From positions 1 through 14,103 of the forward strand of contig CANLFK010000041.1 in the NCBI GenBank assembly GCA_947489925.1: a stretch of DNA of 14,103 nt. Direction: 5' to 3'. How positions within the stretch are numbered: the stretch's first letter is position 1; each line of letters opens with the position of its first letter. The notes under the pieces are model-generated. The model had not been told where the DNA came from, did not search any database, and saw nothing but the letters and a program-made list of their open reading frames with translations. A program made the position numbers and the translations under genes. Below, in pieces: positions 1 through 6,595 of the stretch. This stretch comes from Candidatus Caenarcanales bacterium (GTDB lineage: Bacteria > Cyanobacteriota > Vampirovibrionia > Caenarcaniphilales > Caenarcanaceae).

Positions 1-312
1 CTTTTTAATACAAAGGAAGTAACTGAATCTGACCTTGGAAACAAGAAAGTAAAATTAATCATCAATAAAAATCATTCGGTTTTAGTACAAATACCCGAGT
101 CTGTAAATTTAGCCGAAAGAAAAGAAATTTTAGAAAAAGACTTAAATAAAAAAGTATTAGAAAAACAAAAATTAGAAATCAGATTTAATGATTCTGGTTT
201 TTTTAATAATGCAACCGAAGAAGTAAAGCAAACAATGCGTAAAAACCTAGATATTTTAAACCTTGAAATTAATGAATTAAACAAATCAATTCAGCAAATT
301 AGTGAAATATAA
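1..312 (+). CDS. valS: Valyl-tRNA synthetase, C-terminal fragment (5' end outside the window)
   Basis: The open frame enters from the left edge and ends at TAA 310-312, giving the last 103 residues. A short beta-like stretch (HSVLVQIPESV, about 25-35) is followed by a charged helix (about 37-60), the turn RFNDSGFFNNATEEV (61-75) and a second charged helix to the end. This helix, 'F.N.A..EV' turn, helix layout is typical of the C-terminal coiled-coil arm of bacterial ValRS, which contacts tRNA-Val. ValRS charges tRNA-Val with valine in the cytoplasm. The catalytic HIGH/KMSKS core is outside the window, so the name rests on the arm alone. Another protein ending in an antiparallel coiled coil is possible. 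The last 27 codons are duplicated at 1775-1860. Confidence 0.66.
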   Translation, partial: LFNTKEVTESDLGNKKVKLIINKNHSVLVQIPESVNLAERKEILEKDLNKKVLEKQKLEIRFNDSGFFNNATEEVKQTMRKNLDILNLEINELNKSIQQISEI

Positions 313-313
313 A
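228..313 (+). repeat. Direct repeat, copy 1: in-frame 3' end of valS
   Basis: These 86 bases, from the last base of codon 76 of the visible valS fragment to one base past the stop, recur at 1775-1860. The offset is 1547 bp and I count 84 identities. The differences are A244 versus G1791 and A253 versus G1800, which change Asn to Asp and Ile to Val. This copy is joined in frame to the body of valS. Identity ends sharply at both edges. Confidence 0.95.
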
Positions 314-333
314 AGTGTTTTCTGTTTTTTACT

Positions 334-1719
334 TTAATTATTGAAAAACATTGAATCAACTATTTCACCAGCTTCTTGAATAGCTTGAACCAAAGATTTT
401 TGAGCTAAATAAATATAGCTTGTATTGTTATTTTCATCTTGTTGCTTGTAAAGTCCTTCAATATTATCAACTGGGGTACAGATTTCAGGTAGATTTTTTA
501 AGCTCTCACCAGCATTACCTACAATAACTGATACTTTTGTAATGTTTTTATCAGTCGGTATATGATAAGTTAGAGGTTTATCATTAGCACTGTCTCCAGC
601 AGTAATAACAACTATTGTTTTAGTCTTGTATTGCTTTCTAATTTGCTTAATAGTATCTTCAAAAGCCGTTACTTTCCCATCTATTGGTATTAACTTTTGA
701 TCTTGATCTTTAGCTGGTAAAATATTAACATATCTCAAAGTTTGCCCCTTTCCAACTGAATTATCACCAGCAGCATCAATTCCATGAGTAACACAAACAG
801 AAAGTCCTTCTTCTTTCATTTTATCTTCTATATTTTTTGTTAGTATTTTTGCTTGTTCTTCTGTATATTCGTGGCAATGCAAAGCCAACATCGGATATTG
901 GTCTATATTTGGTTGAAAATTCACTCTTAATCCTTGCTGCTCCTCATTATCTACAAGAAGATTGATAATCCATCTTGCTTCGTCTTTCTTGAAATTAAAA
1001 TACTGTCCATAATTAGGATCGCTCACCCATTTATCTTCTCCAGTTTTAATTAGTTTTCTCGTTGCTGTTCCATCATAAATATTTGACATTCCCATTACTG
1101 AATATAAACCACCATTTATTCTTTCTTCAAGCTCGGTTTCTGTTACACCACTAACTGGAATTATAGGTATATTATGTTCATGACAGTGTCTCTGAAAAAT
1201 AGCAAGATATTCTAAATTGTTTGACAGCTTTTTAAGTTTCTCAACTGATACTTCTTTCAAGCTAGAATTAATTCCAGTATGATTTACAGTTAATCCAATC
1301 TCATTTATTCTTGTGCTGTCATGTAAAGTATTATCAAGGTCTGTTATGATTAGTCTAAGTGGTTGTTGATTTTGACTACTTTCAACTTGTTTCTTTAATA
1401 TTTGATAAAGAGAAGTCTGTCTAACTAACACTCTCTTTTCTCTGTCGACTGAAGCTAAAGTTTCTGCTTCCTTTTTTGGTGAAAAAAAGTTCGTTTGTAA
1501 AAATAATTTCCCAATATCTTTAACAAAAGATTCAAAGAATGTGGGATTCATTAACAGAGGAAAAAAATTATTTGGGTTTGTAATTCGAGAAATAGCATTT
1601 TGTGTTTTTTCAACTTTTTCTTTAAATTCTTTAATACCAGCTTGATTAGGCTGTCCTGACAATTGCCTAAGTTGATAATATTCTTTTATTGCACCTGACG
1701 AACGAGTAGATATTTTCAT
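334..1719 (-). CDS. HAD-superfamily phosphatase, sucrose-phosphate-phosphatase/Cof-like, with N-terminal extension
   Basis: The 461-residue product has all four HAD motifs. Motif I is DLDNT (127-131), with Asp127 as nucleophile and Asp129 as general acid/base. Motif II is Ser190 in PVSGVT, motif III is Lys324 in GKGQTLRYV, and motif IV is GDSAND (375-380) for Mg2+. The long insert between motifs II and III is a C2-type cap. The KGQ.LRY and GDS.ND pattern is closest to sucrose-6-phosphate phosphatase and Cof-type sugar phosphatases, so a sugar phosphate is the likely class of substrate. The first 120 residues, before the catalytic domain, are not recognised and carry no signal peptide. No clear Shine-Dalgarno sequence precedes the ATG. 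The gene runs against its neighbours and lies between two copies of the valS 3' end, so it looks like an inserted passenger. The phosphatase class is well supported; the substrate is inferred. Confidence 0.85.
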   Translation of the reverse strand: MKISTRSSGAIKEYYQLRQLSGQPNQAGIKEFKEKVEKTQNAISRITNPNNFFPLLMNPTFFESFVKDIGKLFLQTNFFSPKKEAETLASVDREKRVLVRQTSLYQILKKQVESSQNQQPLRLIITDLDNTLHDSTRINEIGLTVNHTGINSSLKEVSVEKLKKLSNNLEYLAIFQRHCHEHNIPIIPVSGVTETELEERINGGLYSVMGMSNIYDGTATRKLIKTGEDKWVSDPNYGQYFNFKKDEARWIINLLVDNEEQQGLRVNFQPNIDQYPMLALHCHEYTEEQAKILTKNIEDKMKEEGLSVCVTHGIDAAGDNSVGKGQTLRYVNILPAKDQDQKLIPIDGKVTAFEDTIKQIRKQYKTKTIVVITAGDSANDKPLTYHIPTDKNITKVSVIVGNAGESLKNLPEICTPVDNIEGLYKQQDENNNTSYIYLAQKSLVQAIQEAGEIVDSMFFNN

Positions 1720-1774
1720 AAAAAGATAAATTTAAAAGTCAATTAAAATATGTATATTATCATTCAATTGTTTT

Positions 1775-1860
1775 GCAAACAATGCGTAAAGACCTAGATG
1801 TTTTAAACCTTGAAATTAATGAATTAAACAAATCAATTCAGCAAATTAGTGAAATATAAA
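1775..1860 (+). repeat. Direct repeat, copy 2: detached valS 3' end
   Basis: This is the second copy of the 86 bp valS tail, from the codon for Gln77 through the stop plus one base. Nothing upstream joins it to a synthetase gene, and alone it could encode only about 25 residues from its internal ATG, so it is a remnant and not a gene. It lies next to the mtnB promoter region. It is probably the original end of valS, displaced when the HAD-bearing segment entered. The two base differences from copy 1 both change amino acids conservatively, as in two homologous coding tails. Confidence 0.92.
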
Positions 1861-1890
1861 GCTTTACTATCTAAATTTATTATTTGTGTT

Positions 1891-1896
1891 TATAAT
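1891..1896 (+). promoter_or_regulatory. Putative -10 box of the mtnB-ispE unit
   Basis: A perfect TATAAT lies 36 bases before the mtnB ATG, preceded by TGTGTT, which is close to an extended -10. No convincing -35 hexamer stands at 16-18 bp. It lies just downstream of the detached valS tail, so mtnB would keep its own promoter despite the insertion. Confidence 0.4.
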
Positions 1897-1932
1897 TTGA
1901 AAATATTTGTATTTATTTAAAGTCTTTTCCTA

Positions 1933-2577
1933 ATGAAAGAAAGCAAAGAATTAATTTGCAAAATGTGTAGATTGTTTTATGCCAAAGGCTGGGTTAGCGG
2001 TACTGGAGGCGGAATGACAATTCGTTTAGATAATGATTTAGCTTTAATTGCACCATCTGGCATTCAAAAAGAAGAAATACAACCCGAAGATTTATTCTTG
2101 ATTAAACTAGACAATTCAGAGAATACTAATTATAAAATCATTGAAAAACCAGACAACTTAAATATTTCGGCTTGTACTAGTATTTTTGTGCAGATTTTCA
2201 AGCAAAGACCAGCCGCCAAAGCAATAATTCATAGTCATTCCATTAATGCAGTTATGCTGACCAAAATAACTCAATACACGGAAATTCTTTTGGAAAAATA
2301 TGAAATGCTTAAAGGCTTGCAAGGCGGAACTTATTTTGGCTCTCATATATTACCAATTTTAGATAATGTTGAGCATGAATGCGATTTAGCAGAAGCTGTT
2401 GGTAAAGCAGTTAAACAATATCCTTTAGCTCATGCTGTTTTGGTGCGTGATCATGGAGTTTATATTTGGGGAGATTCGCCCGAAAAAGCCAAAATACATG
2501 CCGAATGTTATGATTATTTATTTGCGGCTTTATTACAAGAAAAAACCTTAAAAGCTTTGAATTTAATAAAGGGCTAA
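1933..2577 (+). CDS. mtnB: Methylthioribulose-1-phosphate dehydratase
   Basis: This 214-residue class II aldolase-fold protein converts 5-methylthioribulose 1-phosphate to the diketo intermediate in the cytoplasmic methionine salvage pathway. It follows the MtnB/APIP pattern closely: GWVSGTGGGMTIR (19-31), IAPSGIQKEEIQPEDLF (39-55), a Cys at 81 in the ACT segment, HSH with Zn ligands His100 and His102, EMLKG with the likely catalytic Glu124, and RDHGVYIWGD with Zn ligand His174. GTGGGM and RDHGVY(I/V)WGD separate it from fuculose-phosphate and ribulose-phosphate aldolases of the same fold. Length is normal. No clear Shine-Dalgarno sequence is seen. It ends one base before ispE, so the two are probably cotranscribed. 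No other salvage gene lies in the window, and the HAD gene upstream is not of the MtnC type. Confidence 0.9.
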   Translation: MKESKELICKMCRLFYAKGWVSGTGGGMTIRLDNDLALIAPSGIQKEEIQPEDLFLIKLDNSENTNYKIIEKPDNLNISACTSIFVQIFKQRPAAKAIIHSHSINAVMLTKITQYTEILLEKYEMLKGLQGGTYFGSHILPILDNVEHECDLAEAVGKAVKQYPLAHAVLVRDHGVYIWGDSPEKAKIHAECYDYLFAALLQEKTLKALNLIKG

Positions 2578-2578
2578 A

Positions 2579-3517
2579 ATGGTGTCAAAGCGTCTTTCAA
2601 TCTTTGCTTCCGCCAAAATAAATTTGTATTTAAAGGTTGGCGAAAAACAAATTGATAATTATCATCAAATTGAAACAATTTTTCAGAGTATTGATTTATT
2701 TGACCGCTTGACTTTTGAATTAAAAGAAAATTCGGATTCTCAAAAAAAATCTTTAGACTTTGAATTGCAAATTGTTAATAGTCCGCAGAAAAGCTTAATT
2801 CCAACGGATAAAACTAATTTAATTTATAAAGCCGCTCGTTTGATAATGAATAAGTTAAACATTGATCATTTAAGTTTATTTGTTGAGCTTGAAAAAAAAA
2901 TACCAGTCTCTGGTGGCTTAGCTGGCGGAAGTAGCAATGCCGCTTCTACTTTATTTGCGGTTAATTATTTACTGGGTGAACCTTTGAATCAGTCGGATTT
3001 ATTAGACTTAGCAAGAGAATTAGGCTCTGATATTCCGTTCTCTTTGCTTGGTGGCTGTATGCTCGGTACTGGACGAGGAGATCAATTAATAAGATTACCA
3101 GAACCCAAGGATTTGATTTTTTTAATTGTTTTCCCACCACCCGATTTAGAACTTAAAGCCAAAGATATTTATCAAACTTTTGACCAAATTCAAGAAACAA
3201 ATTCTCTTCCTAAACCAGAAATCAGTATTGAAAAATTTATTGAAATTCTTTTAACTCGCAAAAGCGATATTAGTAAATATTTGTTTAATTCTTTAGAAGA
3301 GAGTGCTATTTCTTTGAGCTTTTGGGTAGATAAAGTAAAAAGTTTAATTGATTCAAAAGGTTATAAAAGTTTAGTTTCTGGTTCTGGGCCAACAGTTTTT
3401 ACGATAGTTCCAAATCAAAATATGGGTTTAAATTTGCTTAATGAATTAAATAAAGCTGGCTATAAAGCCCAATTGCATCAAACTACTAGCGAAGCTTTTC
3501 AGTTAATTATTCATTAA
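2579..3517 (+). CDS. ispE: 4-diphosphocytidyl-2-C-methyl-D-erythritol kinase
   Basis: This GHMP kinase phosphorylates the 2-hydroxyl of CDP-methylerythritol in the cytoplasmic MEP route to isoprenoids. The 312 residues show the family order. SAKINLYLKV carries the active-site Lys13, and YHQIETIFQ (28-36) follows. The ATP-binding loop is IPVSGGLAGGSSNAAS (108-123), the catalytic Asp151 lies in LGSDIPF, and the C-terminal glycine motif is LVSGSGPTVF (265-274). The usual R.DGYH is ...IDNYH here, a mild deviation that leaves Tyr and His in place. The ATG begins one base after the mtnB stop, which supports translational coupling. Length is slightly above the roughly 280-300 usual for the family, with the extra residues in the segment before the last motif. 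Confidence 0.95.
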   Translation: MVSKRLSIFASAKINLYLKVGEKQIDNYHQIETIFQSIDLFDRLTFELKENSDSQKKSLDFELQIVNSPQKSLIPTDKTNLIYKAARLIMNKLNIDHLSLFVELEKKIPVSGGLAGGSSNAASTLFAVNYLLGEPLNQSDLLDLARELGSDIPFSLLGGCMLGTGRGDQLIRLPEPKDLIFLIVFPPPDLELKAKDIYQTFDQIQETNSLPKPEISIEKFIEILLTRKSDISKYLFNSLEESAISLSFWVDKVKSLIDSKGYKSLVSGSGPTVFTIVPNQNMGLNLLNELNKAGYKAQLHQTTSEAFQLIIH

Positions 3518-3530
3518 ATTCTTAATATCT

Positions 3531-3559
3531 TTTACTTTTATATTAATTTAATTTATGCT
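3531..3559 (+). promoter_or_regulatory. Putative promoter of the EF-hand gene
   Basis: TTTACT (3531-3536) and TATGCT (3554-3559) are 17 bp apart, each matching four of six bases of the sigma-70-type consensus. Transcription would begin near 3566. This would leave the ATG at 3563 outside the mRNA and favours the ATG at 3608. Confidence 0.45.
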
Positions 3560-3607
3560 AAAATGTTATGTCTTACTATCCTTAAAATCAAAAATTTCTC
3601 TAAATAT

Positions 3608-3925
3608 ATGAAAAATTTCTCAATTCTTTTTTCTTTAATCGCATTAAGTGGTTTATTTGGTCTTAATTCATTGGCTAAATCAAATAACAATGTTGCTGAA
3701 GAAATATCAAGCTTGTCTCCTAGTGAAGCTGCTGCCAAATTATTAAAAAATAATGACGCTAACAAAGATGGTAAATTAGCCAAAAACGAAGTTAATTTAT
3801 CTTTTAGAATGAAACGCTTTAAAAAAGTAGATAAAAATAGTGATAATTTCTTAAGCTTAGAAGAATTAGAAGAATCTTATCAAAAGACTAGTCAAGCCAA
3901 AGAAGCTGTACCAGCCAAAGATTAA
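3608..3925 (+). CDS. Small exported EF-hand calcium-binding protein
   Basis: From the ATG at 3608 the product has 105 residues. It starts with a typical signal peptide: Lys2, a hydrophobic core at about 5-19, and a likely cleavage after Ala23 in NSLA/KS. Two EF-hand loops follow. D-A-N-K-D-G-K-L-A-K-N-E (50-61) is canonical. D-K-N-S-D-N-F-L-S-L-E-E (75-86) has Asn instead of Gly at loop position 6 but keeps the 1, 3, 5 and 12 ligands. The C-terminus is hydrophilic and Ala/Lys/Glu-rich. An in-frame ATG at 3563 would add 15 residues ahead of the signal peptide, but it lies almost on the predicted -10 box, so I reject it. The protein probably binds Ca2+ in the periplasm or outside the cell; its partner is unknown. 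A lone pair of EF-hands suggests a Ca2+ buffer or sensor. Confidence 0.82.
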   Translation: MKNFSILFSLIALSGLFGLNSLAKSNNNVAEEISSLSPSEAAAKLLKNNDANKDGKLAKNEVNLSFRMKRFKKVDKNSDNFLSLEELEESYQKTSQAKEAVPAKD

Positions 3926-3960
3926 TTAATTTTTGAGATAAAATAGTTTTTATAAATATT

Positions 3961-4012
3961 AGACAAAGTCAATTTGAAGCCTAAAAACTTCATTTTAATT
4001 TTGTCTTTTTTT
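3961..4012 (+). terminator. Intrinsic terminator between the convergent EF-hand gene and bioB
   Basis: AGACAAA (3961-3967) pairs with TTTGTCT (4000-4006). An inner stem pairs TGAAG (3975-3979) with CTTCA (3988-3992) around an A-rich loop. A run of seven T (4006-4012) follows on the + strand. The hairpin lies 35 bp after the EF-hand stop. On the minus strand the stem is followed only by a mixed A/T stretch, so it is probably weaker for bioB. Confidence 0.75.
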
Positions 4013-4019
4013 ATTTACA

Positions 4020-5018
4020 TTATAAACTAGCTTCCAAAGGCTTTAAGCCTAATTTACTAATTAATTCATAATCGTGGTTTAAGCCAGCATTTGGAGTTGT
4101 TAATAATTTCTCGCCAGTATGAATAGAATTTGCCCCTGCTAAGAAACATAAAGCTTGAGCTTCATCAGTTAAAGATCTTCTGCCAGCTGAAAGTCTGACC
4201 ATGGCTTTAGGCATTATAATTCGGGCAATAGCTACCATTCTAATTAAATCAAAAGGATCAAGTAAAGGTCTTTCAGCCAAAGGAGTTCCTTCAATTGGAA
4301 CTAAAGCATTAATTGGCACTGAGTCTGGATAATGAGGCTTAAGTGATGCCAACACAGCCAAAAACCTCTTTCGGTCGGTATTAGTTTCTCCCATGCCCAA
4401 AATACCGCCACTACAAACTTTAATACCAGCGGCTTGAATATTATTTAAAGTTTGAATTCTGTCATCAAAAGAACGAGTTGAGATTATTTCTTTATAAAAT
4501 TCAGGGCTATTGTCAATATTATGATTATAAGTATGTAAGCCAGCTTCCGCCAATTTATAAGCTTGATTTTCAGTAATCATTCCCAAAGTGCAACAAACTT
4601 CAAGGTCTAAAGCTTTAACCGATTTGATAAGTTCGACAATTTGCTCAAAATCTTTGCCTTCGGGTAAATTACGCCAAGAAGCTCCCATGCAAAAACGAGT
4701 TGAACCATTATTTTTTGCTTCTTTGGCTTGTTCTAATACTTCAGTCGTTCCCAAGAGAGCATGAGCTTCAACAGCGGTTTTATAATGTGCACTTTGCGGA
4801 CAATAATGGCAATTTTCGGGGCAAGCACCCGTTTTAATACTGCTTAAAGTACAAAATTGAATTTTTGAAAAATCATGAAATTGTCTATGAATAGTTTGTG
4901 CTTCAAAAATCAGCTCTAGTAAAGGTTTATCATAGAGTATATTAATTTGTTCTAAGATATTTAAATCAATTAACTTTTCTGTATTTTGTTCTATTACTGA
5001 TTGAGTTTGAGTATTCAT
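4020..5018 (-). CDS. bioB: Biotin synthase
   Basis: This radical-SAM enzyme inserts sulfur into dethiobiotin in the last step of biotin synthesis. Numbered from the upstream Met at 5066, the [4Fe-4S]/SAM motif CPENCHYC supplies Cys82, 86 and 89. The residues matching the E. coli [2Fe-2S] ligands are all present: Cys126 (RFCMG), Cys158 (EVCCTLG), Cys218 (IKVCSGG) and Arg291 (VRLSAGR). Other family blocks are SIKTGACPE, YNHNIDNSPEFY and FLAGANSIHTGEKLLTTPN. I place the start at the Met whose ATG is 5016-5018, giving 332 residues. The alternative at 5064-5066 would add 16 residues and overlap the upstream gene by 20 bp. No Shine-Dalgarno sequence decides between them. The gene follows the helix-turn-helix gene closely, so cotranscription is likely. 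No other bio gene is in the window. Confidence 0.96.
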   Translation of the reverse strand: MNTQTQSVIEQNTEKLIDLNILEQINILYDKPLLELIFEAQTIHRQFHDFSKIQFCTLSSIKTGACPENCHYCPQSAHYKTAVEAHALLGTTEVLEQAKEAKNNGSTRFCMGASWRNLPEGKDFEQIVELIKSVKALDLEVCCTLGMITENQAYKLAEAGLHTYNHNIDNSPEFYKEIISTRSFDDRIQTLNNIQAAGIKVCSGGILGMGETNTDRKRFLAVLASLKPHYPDSVPINALVPIEGTPLAERPLLDPFDLIRMVAIARIIMPKAMVRLSAGRRSLTDEAQALCFLAGANSIHTGEKLLTTPNAGLNHDYELISKLGLKPLEASL

Positions 5019-5046
5019 GAATTTAATATTTTTAGAATTGCAAGTT

Positions 5047-5742
5047 TCAGAGAGGTAGATTTTCATCCATGGGGATCATAAAATCAAAATTATCTTTCCC
5101 AGCTGATTTACTTAAAGTATCAATTATCTTTTTATTGTTATCATATGGACCAGCAATGTAAAATGGTTTTCCTTTTCGACCAAAAGTTAATTCTATAATA
5201 TCATTTTTATCTCCTAAATATTTTTCGGTTTTCTCAAAGTCTGCATCTGGTTTGAAACCCAACTTATCAGCATAATCAATTCCTCCGAAAATAATAGAAC
5301 GAGCTTCTTTTAGACCAATAATTGTATATTGCTGATCGTAAGGCTCATAAATAGTTCTCAAAAGATCTTTATATTGAATTTCATTTAATTTCCGTGGCCC
5401 TGCCGTAGACTTAAGTCCTAAGCACCAATAATCAACTAAGTAAGTGTAAACCTTATAGGAATAATTGCTCTTAAAGACTAAGACAAGCGTTGCCAAGCCG
5501 TTAATCGTGTCTGATTTATTTGAGCCATGAATATCATCTGAGCCTAGCAAGCTTCTAGCTGACTTATAATCACAAAAACAATTAATTAATATTTCAGTTT
5601 CATTATTTTTATTTGTCTGAGCGATTTCCCTAATCACTTCATTAACTTCAAATGGTTTTAGTCCTAAATTGCGAGCAATTTGCTTTGGGCTAAGTTTTGA
5701 ATTTCTTAATCTAATGATTTCTTCGTATTTATCTTGATCCAT
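5047..5742 (-). CDS. Helix-turn-helix protein with conserved uncharacterised C-terminal domain
   Basis: The 231-residue product opens with a compact helical unit (about 4-40) in which LSPKQIARNLGLKPFEVNEVIREIA reads as a helix-turn-helix. The larger C-terminal part carries blocks such as DYWCLGLKSTAGPRKL, ARSIIFGGIDYADKLGFKP and ELTFGRKGKPFYIAGPYD. From memory these resemble an unnamed family widespread in actinomycetes and other bacteria ('CLG.K...GPR', 'YA..LGF.PHPDF', 'TFGR.GKPFY..GPYD'). Its function is not established, to my knowledge. There is no signal peptide or membrane segment. The order HTH, unknown domain, then bioB would fit a regulator, but the second domain could equally be enzymatic. 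The last bases lie upstream of the preferred bioB start and overlap the longer one. Confidence 0.72.
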   Translation of the reverse strand: MDQDKYEEIIRLRNSKLSPKQIARNLGLKPFEVNEVIREIAQTNKNNETEILINCFCDYKSARSLLGSDDIHGSNKSDTINGLATLVLVFKSNYSYKVYTYLVDYWCLGLKSTAGPRKLNEIQYKDLLRTIYEPYDQQYTIIGLKEARSIIFGGIDYADKLGFKPDADFEKTEKYLGDKNDIIELTFGRKGKPFYIAGPYDNNKKIIDTLSKSAGKDNFDFMIPMDENLPL

Positions 5743-5778
5743 AAATAATTAAATTTGATTTGTGAAAATATATAGAAA

Positions 5779-5810
5779 TCCCCGCTCAATCATTAAATTA
5801 AAAACGGGGA
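5779..5810 (-). terminator. Hairpin after the thioredoxin lipoprotein gene
   Basis: TCCCCG (5779-5784) and CGGGGA (5805-5810) form a perfect six-base stem. Its GC-rich arms stand out in this AT-rich DNA. The loop is 20 nt (5785-5804). It lies 25 bp past the lipoprotein stop on the minus strand, followed by a T-rich but interrupted tract. A rho-independent terminator is the simplest reading. It also lies in the leader of the helix-turn-helix gene, so a role there is possible. Confidence 0.5.
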
Positions 5811-5835
5811 AATAAAGCTTTTAAACTATTCTTGA

Positions 5836-6453
5836 CTATTTTTTCTTGGTTTCGGTTGTTTTAACTGCTTCTGTTTTTACTTCGGTTTTGCCTGTGTCTG
5901 GATTGACAGTTTCAGTTTTGGTTTTAGTTTCAGTGGTTTTAACTTCGGTTTTAGGTTCTTCTGTTTTAGTTGTTTCAGTATTAGTTGGGTTACTGATTTT
6001 TTTGAATTCTTCGGTTAATTTTTCAGCACTTAAGCCACCATTAGTTGATTCAATAAATTTACCTTCTTTATCAAATAAAAATAAAGTTGGAATAGAACTA
6101 ACTTTGAGAGCTTTAACTAAGTTTTTTTGCTCATCAACATTCATTCGTAAAACTTTAATGTCTGGAAATTTGGCTTCTACTTCTTCGACAGTTGGTTTAA
6201 AAGCTCTACAAGCTGGACACCAATCAGCAAAAAAGAAAAATACAGTTGGGCTACCTTTTACTAATTGGCTTTCAACTGCTTTCAAAGCTTCTTCAGATAA
6301 AGGAGCATTAATAGTTCCAGTTTCTTCTTTATTTTCGGCTGTAGCAGAACTATCAGTATTTGGAGCTTCGGTATCATTTTTTTGAGCTTGTTTTTTTCCG
6401 CAACCAGTTAGGGCTAACATGAGTAAAGCTGAGTAAATGAATTGTTGTTTCAT
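5836..6453 (-). CDS. Thioredoxin-fold lipoprotein with Thr/Lys/Glu-rich tail
   Basis: The 205-residue product starts with a lipoprotein signal: hydrophobic core at 5-16 and lipobox LTGC with Cys18 as the lipidation site. A polar linker (19-50) leads to a thioredoxin domain (about 52-152) with active site WCPAC (78-82) and cis-Pro122 in SSIPTLF. The CPAC dithiol and surrounding FADWCPACRAFKP suit a thiol-disulfide reductant facing the periplasm. Anchoring in the inner or outer membrane is not decided. Residues about 155-205 are low complexity, with repeated TET/KTE/VKT words, and resemble a cell-wall or spacer tail. AGGA (complement of 6461-6464) stands seven bases before the ATG, one of the few clear ribosome binding sites here. 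A role in cytochrome maturation or disulfide repair is possible, but no neighbour supports either. Confidence 0.88.
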   Translation of the reverse strand: MKQQFIYSALLMLALTGCGKKQAQKNDTEAPNTDSSATAENKEETGTINAPLSEEALKAVESQLVKGSPTVFFFFADWCPACRAFKPTVEEVEAKFPDIKVLRMNVDEQKNLVKALKVSSIPTLFLFDKEGKFIESTNGGLSAEKLTEEFKKISNPTNTETTKTEEPKTEVKTTETKTKTETVNPDTGKTEVKTEAVKTTETKKK

Positions 6454-6483
6454 GATTTTATCCTAAAGTAAATTTATTGAATC

Positions 6484-6512
6484 AGTATCTTTAGTTTAAT
6501 TAAATTAGGCAA
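6484..6512 (-). promoter_or_regulatory. Putative promoter of the thioredoxin lipoprotein gene
   Basis: On the minus strand, TTGCCT (complement of 6507-6512) and GATACT (complement of 6484-6489) are 17 bp apart, each matching four of six consensus bases. The predicted leader of about 24 nt contains the AGGA ribosome binding site. It lies in the 142 bp divergent gap shared with the STAND ATPase gene, where I saw no comparably good + strand promoter. Confidence 0.45.
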
Positions 6513-6595
6513 AAATAGTAAAGCTTTTCTTGATAAATAGAGCAAATTAACTAAAAAAATGCCAAAATAAATTTTTATATTCTCGTGTTCAGCGA

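Noticed and set aside
314..1774. A transposon with terminal inverted repeats
   Set aside because: The ends of the segment do not form inverted repeats, and no transposase or short target-site duplication is seen; the 86 bp repeat is coding homology.
1775..1860. A short independent gene from the ATG at 1782
   Set aside because: All of it is duplicated valS tail, with no ribosome binding site and no upstream coding continuity.
334..2577. HAD phosphatase plus MtnB as a methionine salvage pair
   Set aside because: The HAD protein has the SPP/Cof motif set and a C2 cap, unlike the enolase-phosphatase MtnC. It is on the other strand within an apparently inserted segment.
5846..6385. A long open frame on the + strand, rich in Val, Ser and Leu
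   Set aside because: It is the complement of the thioredoxin lipoprotein gene. Its composition is the mirror of the Thr/Lys/Glu tail and it shows no motif.
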